36,145 nucleotides of DNA from CAZRDB01 sp964598695 (GTDB taxonomy: Bacteria; Armatimonadota; Zipacnadia; UBA1398). This document shows, piece after piece, positions 8,103 to 15,933 of this stretch. The position numbers and the translations under genes are program-made. The stretch spans positions 1 through 36,145 of the forward strand of contig CAZRDB010000027.1 of the NCBI GenBank assembly GCA_964598695.1. The letters are read 5' to 3'. Under the pieces are notes generated by a model. It did no database searches. It had not been told where the DNA came from and saw nothing but the letters and a program-made list of their open reading frames with translations. Position 1 is the first letter of the stretch. Every line of letters begins with the position of its first letter.

Positions 8103-8956
8103 CCCCCAAGACGCCGCTCCAGCGGGTGCGTGCCGCGCTCGAACCGCTCGGGAGGGCCCCGCTGCGGAGCCTGTCCCAGAACTTCCTCATCGACCCCAAC
8201 CTGCTTCGCGCGATCGTCGAGGCCAGCGGCGTCGGCGAGGGCGACCGGGTCCTCGAGATCGGCCCCGGCCCCGGGACCCTGACGGCCGAGCTGCTGGCGG
8301 CGGGAGCGCGCGTGACGGCCGTGGAACTGGACCGGGACCTCTGCGCCTACCTCCGGACCGAGTTCGCCGGCGAGCGCCTCGAGCTGCTCGAGGGCGATGC
8401 CCTGCACGTGCCGGAGGCGCTGGCCGGGCCCGATGACTGGCGCGTCGTCGCCAACCTCCCCTACGCCATCACCTCCCCCTTCCTCACCCGGCTGGTCGAC
8501 TGGCACCCGCGCGTCGCCGGGGCGTGGCTGATGGTCCAGCGGGAGGTCGCCGAACGCGTTTGCGCCGCGCCCGGCGGTCGCGAGCGCGGCTCGCTGAGCG
8601 CGTTCCTCCAGCGCTACTACGCCTGCCGGGTCGAACGCGTGGTCCCGCCGACCGTATTCCTCCCCCCTCCCAAGGTCCACTCGGCCGTGCTGCGCCTCAG
8701 CCCCGTGGAGCCGGGCCCTGCCCCCCGGGCGACGTTCGAGAGGATCCTGCGGGCCGCATTCGGGCAGAGACGCAAGATGCTGCGGAAGTCGTTGGCCTCC
8801 GGACCCGGGGGCGTCCCGACGGCATGGGTCCCGGCACTGCTCGCGGCCGCCGGCCTCGCGGGCTCCGAGCGGGCCGAGGAAGTGAGCGGTTGCGCCCTCG
8901 AGGCGATGGCCTGTACCCTAGCCTCGCTTGAGGGAGAGCACCCATGCGAAGCCTGA
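8099..8956 (+). CDS. rsmA: 16S rRNA (adenine1518-N6/adenine1519-N6)-dimethyltransferase
   Basis: RsmA (KsgA) dimethylates two adjacent adenines in the 3' terminal hairpin of 16S rRNA during small-subunit assembly, using S-adenosylmethionine. The 285-aa protein has the family's usual length. It contains the N-terminal SLSQNFLID signature (residues 24-32), the SAM-binding VLEIGPGPGTLT loop (51-62), an acidic motif VTAVELDRDL, and the catalytic NLPY motif starting at N119. The C-terminal part includes PKVHSAVLRL and FGQRRKMLRKSL. A GTG at 8099 is taken as the start because it forms a GTGA overlap with the upstream stop, implying translational coupling; a GTG one codon earlier is also possible. 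The 3' end overlaps ispE by 13 nt. Confidence 0.95.
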   Translation: MTPKTPLQRVRAALEPLGRAPLRSLSQNFLIDPNLLRAIVEASGVGEGDRVLEIGPGPGTLTAELLAAGARVTAVELDRDLCAYLRTEFAGERLELLEGDALHVPEALAGPDDWRVVANLPYAITSPFLTRLVDWHPRVAGAWLMVQREVAERVCAAPGGRERGSLSAFLQRYYACRVERVVPPTVFLPPPKVHSAVLRLSPVEPGPAPRATFERILRAAFGQRRKMLRKSLASGPGGVPTAWVPALLAAAGLAGSERAEEVSGCALEAMACTLASLEGEHPCEA

Positions 8957-9837
8957 CCGTCCGAGCCCCCGCCAAGGTGAACCTCGTTCTGCACGTCGAG
9001 TGGCCCCCGCGCCCCGACGGCTTCCACAACGTCGTCACCGTGATGCAGGCGGTCTCGCTGTGGGATGAGCTGCAGGCGACGCTCATCCCCCGGCCGGGCA
9101 TCGCCTTCGCCTGCAGCGACGCGAGTCTCCCACGCGACCGGGGCAATCTCGCGGTCCGCGCCGCCGAGGGGTTCCTCTACCAGACGGGCCAGCGCGGGAT
9201 CGGCGTCGAGCTGCGGCTCACGAAACGGATCCCGGTCGCGGCGGGGCTCGGAGGCGGATCGGCCGACGCGGCCGCGACGCTCGTCGCCCTCCGCGCCCTG
9301 CTCGCCCCGGAGCTGCCCGATGGCCTGCTGGAGAGCCTCGCGGCCGACCTGGGCAGCGACGCGCCCTTCTTCATCCGGGGCGGGACCCAGGTGGGGATCG
9401 GGCGCGGCGACCTGCTCTCGCCCGTCGTCCCCGCGCCGTGCGCGGGGATGGCCCTTGTGCTCGTCAAGCCCGAGGGCGGCTGCAGCACGGCCGAGGTTTA
9501 CGCCCGGTACGACCGCTCCCGCGAGGAACCCCGCGTACCGCCCTCGCCCGCGCGTGCACTCGAGCACCTGGCGGCCGGCCGGCCGGCCCAGGCGCTCTCG
9601 AACGACCTCGGCCCCATCGCCGAGACGGTGAACCCCGAGGTCGGGGCCGCTCTCGCGAGCCTGCGCGCGGCGGGCCTGCCGGCACTCGTGAGCGGCAGCG
9701 GCTCCTGCTGCTTCGGGGTCGCCCGCGACCGCGCCGAAGCCGAGCGGGTCGCCGCAGGCCTCAACGACCGATTCCCCTTCACCCACGCCTATGCGGCCGT
9801 GGACGAGGGATGCGAGGTGGTACGAGACCGTGGCTGA
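8944..9837 (+). CDS. ispE: 4-diphosphocytidyl-2-C-methyl-D-erythritol kinase
   Basis: IspE phosphorylates CDP-methylerythritol with ATP, the fourth step of the non-mevalonate (MEP) route to isoprenoids. The 297-aa cytosolic protein is a GHMP kinase. Its N-terminus carries the substrate motif APAKVNLVLHV followed by RPDGFHNV, a slight variant of the usual DGYHEL. The ATP loop PVAAGLGGGSADAA lies at residues 97-110, a GSDAPFF motif is near 138, and a Gly/Ser-rich motif (LVSGSGSCCFGV) lies near the C-terminus. The ATG at 8944 has GGGAG 7 nt upstream and overlaps the rsmA end by 13 nt. The downstream NTP transferase starts inside its last codons, so the genes form a tight operon. Confidence 0.95.
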   Translation: MRSLTVRAPAKVNLVLHVEWPPRPDGFHNVVTVMQAVSLWDELQATLIPRPGIAFACSDASLPRDRGNLAVRAAEGFLYQTGQRGIGVELRLTKRIPVAAGLGGGSADAAATLVALRALLAPELPDGLLESLAADLGSDAPFFIRGGTQVGIGRGDLLSPVVPAPCAGMALVLVKPEGGCSTAEVYARYDRSREEPRVPPSPARALEHLAAGRPAQALSNDLGPIAETVNPEVGAALASLRAAGLPALVSGSGSCCFGVARDRAEAERVAAGLNDRFPFTHAYAAVDEGCEVVRDRG

Positions 9838-10609
9838 GGCATTGGCTGTGATCCTGGCCGGGGGGACGACCAAGGGCGCCCTCGCGGACGCCACGGGGCA
9901 ACCCCACCGCGCCCTCCTCCAGGCCGGCGCGGAGCCCCTGCTCGCGCATGCGCTCCGGGCCGTGGTCGAGGCGAAGAGCATCGGCCGCGCCGTGGCGGTC
10001 GCTCCGGCGGAGTGCCGCGATCTGGTCGAGGCGACCGGGGGCCGCGTCGATTGGCTCCCCGCGGGCGATTCGATGCTCGACAACCTGATCGCCGGGGCCA
10101 GCGCCCTGGATGACGGCCCCGACCTGATCGTCGCCTACGCGGGGGACGCCCCGTTGGTAACCGGGCCGGTGATCGACCGCGTGGTGGAGACCGCGCTCCG
10201 CAAGGGCGATGCCCTGTGCTACCCGATCGTGGAGCGGTCGGTCTGCGAGCGGGCCTACCCGGGCGTGCGCCGGACCTACGCCCGCCTGCGGGAGGGCCAG
10301 TTCACGGGGGGGAACGTGATGGTCGTCTCGCGGCGGCTGCTGCTGGCGAACCGGGAGACGATCCTGGACGCCTACGCCGCCCGCAAGTCGCCGCTCCGGC
10401 TGGCCCGGATGCTGGGTTGGAGCCTGGTCTTCCGCCTGCCCCTCGGCCTGGTCTCCCTCGCGGAGGCGGAGCGCCGGGCCGCGCGGATCGTCGGTTTCCC
10501 CGTCTCGGCCTGGATCACCGACGACGCCGGAATCGCGGTGGACGTGGACAAGGTGGATGACCTCTCCCTCGTGAACACAGTGCTGAGCCGGACGCGGCAG
10601 GAGCCCTAG
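9830..10609 (+). CDS. MobA/GlmU-like NTP transferase domain protein
   Basis: This 259-aa protein has a nucleotidyltransferase fold. It begins with the nucleotide-binding strand and loop LAVILAGGTTKGALAD, has a Gln-Pro-His-Arg-Ala-Leu stretch where sugar-nucleotide transferases have their KP motif, and an AGDAPLVTG motif with the metal-binding Asp. A second Asp (DVDKVDDL) lies near the C-terminus. A GTG at 9830 is preferred: it follows GAGGTGG by 9 nt and overlaps the ispE stop by 8 nt. An ATG at 9791 is possible but would overlap ispE by 47 nt. Related NTP transferases follow ispE in several Firmicutes, where their substrate is not established. The bound nucleotide and acceptor cannot be read from the sequence; this is not clearly IspD, MobA or GlmU. 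Confidence 0.75.
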   Translation: MAEALAVILAGGTTKGALADATGQPHRALLQAGAEPLLAHALRAVVEAKSIGRAVAVAPAECRDLVEATGGRVDWLPAGDSMLDNLIAGASALDDGPDLIVAYAGDAPLVTGPVIDRVVETALRKGDALCYPIVERSVCERAYPGVRRTYARLREGQFTGGNVMVVSRRLLLANRETILDAYAARKSPLRLARMLGWSLVFRLPLGLVSLAEAERRAARIVGFPVSAWITDDAGIAVDVDKVDDLSLVNTVLSRTRQEP

Positions 10610-10619
10610 GCGCCGTCGG

Positions 10620-10649
10620 TTGACGCCCCTCTTCCGCGCGGCATACAAT
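10620..10649 (+). promoter_or_regulatory. Sigma70-type promoter for the histidine kinase gene
   Basis: TTGACG at 10620-10625 and TACAAT at 10644-10649 are separated by 18 nt, a close match to the housekeeping promoter consensus. The predicted start near 10656 leaves a leader of about 70 nt before the TTG start codon at 10729. The site lies 10 nt after the stop of the NTP transferase gene, so the kinase and perhaps rpiB-glyA downstream can be transcribed independently of ispE. Confidence 0.65.
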
Positions 10650-10728
10650 TCCGCGGCGTGGAGCGGGCCGCCGGGTTCCCCCCGGCCGCCCAACAGATCG
10701 TCGCTCTCGCCACTGGGAGGAAGCGATT

Positions 10729-12468
10729 TTGACCCCGGACGAGCCAGAGGAGCCCGGAGGCTCGGGTGTGCCGCCGGAAGCCCAAGACAACGGCTCCGGC
10801 AAGAATCGTGAGGACCTGGCTCGGGAGTTGGAGGACGCCCGCACCCGCGTCCGCGAACTCGAGCGACAGCTCTCGGAGTTCGCCGACCTCGAGGGTCCCG
10901 CCGCTTCGCCCCATGCCGCCCTCCAGTCTACCCTCGCCCGCGTGCTCAAGAAGGCCTGCATGATCCTCCAGGCCGAGAAGAGCATCGTGATGATCTACAA
11001 CCGCGAGTCCGGCGAGCTGGTCGGTCAGCACCCGTCCGTGGGCTTCTCCGACGACCAGGTCGCCTCCCTGCGCCTGCGCGCCACCGAGGGAGCGGCCGGC
11101 GAGGTCTTCCGCACGAACGAGGCCAAGACGATCGGCGACACCTCCGAGGACCCTGCGGGCCTCGAGGAGTTCCCCACACTCATCGGCTGGCGGAACGCGC
11201 TCCTCCTGCCCCTCGTGGTCGAGAAGAAGGACCAGGACCAAGTCACCGTCGACCGCACCACGATCGGCGTGATGGCGGTCTTCAACAAGCGCCGCGGCAA
11301 GGACTTCGCCAAAGAGGACCTCCGGATCAGCCGGGTCCTGGCCCGCAACGCCGCCGCGATCATCGCCGAAGCCCGCCTGTTCTCCGAGGTCTTCGAGCAG
11401 AAGCGGATCCTCGAATCGAGCCTCGAGAGCCTCCACTCCGGCATCATCATGATCGCCGGCGACGGGGCGCTGCGCCTGATGAACAAGTCGGCCCGCCAGC
11501 TCTACGAGGTCACGACGACCGTCGAGCCGCTCGGCCGCCAGTACGTGGAGGTCGTCAAGCACCCGGACGCGGTCGACCTGCTCAGCCGCAGCCTCGCCGA
11601 GCAGCGGGACATCGACGGGGAGCTGGCGTTCGAGAACGGCCGACGCCACTACCAGGCCCAGACCGCGGTCGTTCGGGAGTCGGGCCAGATGACCGGCGTG
11701 GTCGCGATCTTCACCGACATCACCGACATCCGCAACCTCGAGCGGCTCAAGTCGACGTTCGTCGCCACGATCAGCCACGAGCTGGGAACGCCGCTGGCCT
11801 CGATCCTGGGCTTTACGCGGACGATGCTCGACGATACCGAGGGCTTCTTCGACGCCGGCGTCCGGCGCGAGTTCCTCGTCATCATCGAGAAGGAGTGCGC
11901 CAAACTCAACCGCCTGGTCTCGGACCTGCGGAACATGGCCCGGATCGACGAGGGCCATGCGCTGCAGCTCCACCTCAAGCGCGTGAGCATCAGCGAGCTG
12001 ATCCGCCGGGTCGTCGAGGCACAGCGCTCGTATGCCTCCCAGCACGAGTTCCGGATCGAGATGAGCCAGGAGTTCGAGGAGGCGCCGCTGGTCGCCGACG
12101 AGGACAAGGTCGACCAGATCCTCACGAACCTGGTCAACAACGCGGTCAAGTACTCGCCCTCGGGCGGGGAGATCTGCGTCCTCGGCGAGCGAACCCCGAC
12201 CGGAGTCCGGATCGAGATCCAGGACCAGGGGATCGGGATCCCGGCCGACCAGTTGGAGCGGATCTTCGAGCGGTTCCACAAGATCGACCGCGAGGGCGCA
12301 CAGCCGACCGAGGGCGCCGGCATCGGCCTCTACATCGTCAAGCATCTCGTGGAGGTGCACGGGGGCTCCATCTTCGCCGAGAGCACCTTCGGCGAGGGCT
12401 CGACCTTCACCGTGCAGCTCCCCCTCGCGCCGCCTGACCATGAGGCGACCGGCGGAGCGCCCGGCTAG
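10729..12468 (+). CDS. Soluble GAF-PAS sensor histidine kinase
   Basis: This is a 579-aa cytosolic sensor kinase without a membrane segment or signal peptide. A charged, coiled-coil-like segment (about 27-54, EDLARELEDARTRVRELERQ) precedes a GAF domain (about 60-215) and a PAS domain (about 225-330, ending VVAIFTDITDIRNLERLKS). The HisKA domain has its phospho-acceptor H350 in ISHELGTPLASILGF. The ATPase domain has an N box (NLVNNAVKYSPSGG), a G1 box (DQGIGIP), an F box (FERFHKIDR) and a G2 box (GAGIGLYIVKHLVEVHGG), so it looks active. The start is TTG at 10729, supported by GGGAGG with an 8-nt spacer. No response regulator lies nearby, so its partner and signal are unknown; GAF and PAS suggest an internal ligand or redox cue. 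Confidence 0.92.
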   Translation: MTPDEPEEPGGSGVPPEAQDNGSGKNREDLARELEDARTRVRELERQLSEFADLEGPAASPHAALQSTLARVLKKACMILQAEKSIVMIYNRESGELVGQHPSVGFSDDQVASLRLRATEGAAGEVFRTNEAKTIGDTSEDPAGLEEFPTLIGWRNALLLPLVVEKKDQDQVTVDRTTIGVMAVFNKRRGKDFAKEDLRISRVLARNAAAIIAEARLFSEVFEQKRILESSLESLHSGIIMIAGDGALRLMNKSARQLYEVTTTVEPLGRQYVEVVKHPDAVDLLSRSLAEQRDIDGELAFENGRRHYQAQTAVVRESGQMTGVVAIFTDITDIRNLERLKSTFVATISHELGTPLASILGFTRTMLDDTEGFFDAGVRREFLVIIEKECAKLNRLVSDLRNMARIDEGHALQLHLKRVSISELIRRVVEAQRSYASQHEFRIEMSQEFEEAPLVADEDKVDQILTNLVNNAVKYSPSGGEICVLGERTPTGVRIEIQDQGIGIPADQLERIFERFHKIDREGAQPTEGAGIGLYIVKHLVEVHGGSIFAESTFGEGSTFTVQLPLAPPDHEATGGAPG

Positions 12469-12481
12469 GGGCGGAGGCCCC
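12468..12481 (+). terminator. Short GC hairpin at the end of the kinase gene
   Basis: GGGGC-GGAG-GCCCC forms a 5-bp stem with a 4-nt loop directly at the kinase stop codon. No T tract follows, so a complete intrinsic terminator is not supported; it may only stabilise or attenuate the transcript before rpiB. Confidence 0.2.
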
Positions 12482-12531
12482 CGAGGCGGGCGTCGTCGGA
12501 GCAACTCCCGGAGCAGTGGAGGCAACCCCGA

Positions 12532-12972
12532 ATGCGTGTCGCGATCGGCTTCGACCATGCCGGCTTCATCCTGCGCCCCACCGTGCTCGAGGTGATCGAG
12601 TCGGTCGGCGGGCAGGCCGTCGACATGGGCACCTGCACCGGAGAGCGGTGCGACTACCCCCAGCGCGCGTTCGCCGTCGCCGAGGCGGTTGTCGCGGGCG
12701 AGGCCGAGCGGGGCGTGCTGTGCTGCGGCACGGGGCTCGGGATGGCGATCGCCGCCAACCGCGTGCCGTGCGCCCGCGCCGTGACCGTGAGCGACGTCTA
12801 CTCCGCGCGGATGTCGCGCGACCACAACGATGCCAATGTCATCTGCCTGGGAGGCCGCGTCGTGGGCCCCGGGCTCGCCGAGGAGATCCTGCGCGTCTGG
12901 TTCGCGACCGAGTTCTCTCGGGGCGAGAGCCACTGCCGGCGTCTCGCGGCCATTGCCGAGAGGGAGGACTAG
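12532..12972 (+). CDS. rpiB: Ribose-5-phosphate isomerase B
   Basis: RpiB interconverts ribose 5-phosphate and ribulose 5-phosphate in the non-oxidative pentose phosphate pathway. The 146-aa protein matches the family length. It has the N-terminal GFDHAG motif (usually GSDHAG), CDYP at residues 40-43, the catalytic Cys at about C65 in CGTGLGMAIAANR, and HNDANVICLGGR near residue 101. The ATG at 12532 follows GGAGG with a 9-nt spacer. glyA starts 2 nt after its stop, an rpiB-glyA pairing seen in many Firmicutes and Chloroflexi. Some relatives are sugar-phosphate isomerases such as LacAB, but the length, motifs and context favour RpiB. Confidence 0.92.
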   Translation: MRVAIGFDHAGFILRPTVLEVIESVGGQAVDMGTCTGERCDYPQRAFAVAEAVVAGEAERGVLCCGTGLGMAIAANRVPCARAVTVSDVYSARMSRDHNDANVICLGGRVVGPGLAEEILRVWFATEFSRGESHCRRLAAIAERED

Positions 12973-12974
12973 CC

Positions 12975-14240
<1,266 letters not shown>

Positions 14241-14241
14241 G

Positions 14242-15204
14242 ATGCCTACCGGAGCGCTCATCCGCTGCGTCGCCGCGTTCGCCATCGCCCTCGCCGTAGG
14301 GTGGCTGGCGACCGAGCGCGCGCGACGGCTGGCGGTGCGCCTGGGGGTGATCTCGAAGCCCACGACGCGCGGCGTCCACCGTGAGCCCGTCGCCTACCTC
14401 GGCGGCCTGGGGATCCTCGCCGGCATGCTGGCCGGCGCGGCCGTTCTCCCGGAGTGTGGCCGGCCCGCGGTTGGCCTGTTGCTCGGGGCCGTCGCGATCG
14501 CGCTCGTGGGCGCGTGGGATGACGCCCGCGACCTGCGCTGGAGCCTGAAGTTCGCGCTCCAGATCGTCATCGCGCTCGGCGCGTGGTGGTTCGGGATCCG
14601 GGTTCAGGAGTGGAGCCCGCCCACGACCGAGGAGTACGTCCGGCTCGCCCCCGCGCTCTCGGCCTGCCTGACCGTGCTGTGGCTCGTGGCCGTGATGAAC
14701 GCGATGAACTTCATCGACGGCCTCGACGGCCTCGCGGGCGGCGTGGGCGGGATCGTGGGCCTCGCGCTCACAGTGATCGCGTGCATGTGGATCGCGGTCA
14801 AGGGCCAGACCTGGGAGCGGATGGAGGTCGCGATCCTCGGCGCCTCGTGCGCCGGCGCCTGTGTGGGGTTCCTGCGGCACAACTTCCACCCCGCGCGGAT
14901 CTTCATGGGCGACTGCGGGGCGCTGCTGCTCGGCTTCTGGATCGCCAGTCTGGCCGTGCTCGGCGCGTTCAAGTCCACCCTGATGTACCTGTGCCCGATC
15001 GTCCTGCTCGGGCTGCCGCTCTCCGACACCGCCTGGGCGATCGCCCGGAGGCTGTGGCGGAGGCAGTCGCTGGCGACGGCCGACCGCGAGCACATCCACC
15101 ACCGTGTGCTGAGCCGGGTCGAGTCGCAGCGGTGGGCCGTGCTGATCCTCTACGCCGTCAGCCTTGCCCTGGCCGGCCTCGCGGTCTACCTGGGTCGTCC
15201 GTAG
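14242..15204 (+). CDS. wecA: WecA/TagO-type polyprenyl-phosphate sugar-phosphate transferase
   Basis: This is a 320-aa integral membrane enzyme of the MraY/WecA superfamily with roughly ten hydrophobic helices. These enzymes move a sugar 1-phosphate, often GlcNAc-1-P, from its UDP form to undecaprenyl phosphate, starting a cell-envelope glycopolymer. Diagnostic motifs are the Asp pair in GAWDDARDL, NFIDGLDGLAGG beginning near residue 156, RIFMGDCG with D224, and the cytoplasmic HIHHR at 284-288, which separates WecA/TagO from MraY. The ATG at 14242 is 1 nt after the glyA stop. Its 3' end overlaps the convergent minus-strand gene (15158-15910) by 47 nt. The exact sugar and polymer cannot be told from sequence. 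Confidence 0.88.
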   Translation: MPTGALIRCVAAFAIALAVGWLATERARRLAVRLGVISKPTTRGVHREPVAYLGGLGILAGMLAGAAVLPECGRPAVGLLLGAVAIALVGAWDDARDLRWSLKFALQIVIALGAWWFGIRVQEWSPPTTEEYVRLAPALSACLTVLWLVAVMNAMNFIDGLDGLAGGVGGIVGLALTVIACMWIAVKGQTWERMEVAILGASCAGACVGFLRHNFHPARIFMGDCGALLLGFWIASLAVLGAFKSTLMYLCPIVLLGLPLSDTAWAIARRLWRRQSLATADREHIHHRVLSRVESQRWAVLILYAVSLALAGLAVYLGRP

Positions 15205-15910
15205 GCGAGAGCCCCATCTCCGCCCTCCGCTTCATCCAGTCGGCACGGCTCTTGCAGCGGACATACTCGCCCCGGACCTCGTCGTACAGCGTCCAGAGGA
15301 GATCGCCCGCGGGCTGGATCACCGCCGGGCCCCGGTCGTTGTAGGGCATGCGGTCGAACGGGCTGCGCGCCTGCAGGAAGACCGTGCCCACCTCCGCCCA
15401 GTCGGAGGCGAACAGCACGATGCCCAGGAAGCGCATCTTGCTCCCCACGAAGCGGGCGACCCCGATGTTCGCGGGCGTCTCCTCCTCCGCCCGCTTCCGC
15501 CGCGCGTCGAGGTAGAGGCAGCCCCCCTCGAATGGCACCCAGTACTCGAGCAGGCGGGCCGTCGAGCCGTCCTCGTGGGTGACCTCGAGGCAGTCGACCG
15601 GAGACGGCGGCCAGACGATGTCCTGCCGCAGCAGCTCGAGGTCGGCCTCGCGGGCGCGCTCCAGCTCGCCCTCGACGGTCACCGTGTGGCCGGGGCCCTC
15701 ACGGCCCCGAACGCGGTCGAAGTCGCAGCCGTACCCGGGCGCGAGCTTGCGGAAGGTCATCCGCCGGAAGGCCCACCCCGGGTCGAAGACCAGCAGCGCC
15801 TGCTGGAAGTCCGGTCGCGTGACCAGAACCCGACGGCGCGGGACATCGATCCGCGCCCGGCAGTTGCGCAACAGGAAATCGACCCGGGTTGTCGTACGGG
15901 CCTCGGCCAT
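15158..15910 (-). CDS. Unknown protein, 250 aa
   Basis: I do not recognise this protein. It has no signal peptide or membrane helix and alternates basic and aromatic patches, suggesting a beta-rich cytosolic fold (RARIDVPRRRVLVTRPDF, then ALLVFDPGWAFRRM and VGTVFLQARSPFDRMPYND). The C-terminus is charged and Pro/Gly/Arg-rich (DDPGRPRGRPGQG), probably disordered. The ATG at 15910 has GAGGAA with an 8-nt spacer. It follows the GH36 gene by 23 nt and is likely the last gene of that operon. Its last 47 nt overlap the end of the oppositely oriented WecA/TagO gene. A tie to sugar metabolism is only suggested by position. Confidence 0.65.
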   Translation of the reverse strand: MAEARTTTRVDFLLRNCRARIDVPRRRVLVTRPDFQQALLVFDPGWAFRRMTFRKLAPGYGCDFDRVRGREGPGHTVTVEGELERAREADLELLRQDIVWPPSPVDCLEVTHEDGSTARLLEYWVPFEGGCLYLDARRKRAEEETPANIGVARFVGSKMRFLGIVLFASDWAEVGTVFLQARSPFDRMPYNDRGPAVIQPAGDLLWTLYDEVRGEYVRCKSRADWMKRRAEMGLSPTDDPGRPRGRPGQG

Positions 15911-15933
15911 CGGCTCGCTTCCTCTACCCTCGC

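Noticed and set aside
14242..15204. MraY (phospho-MurNAc-pentapeptide transferase)
   Set aside because: The HIHHR loop and the glyA context fit WecA/TagO, and no mur or division genes are adjacent.
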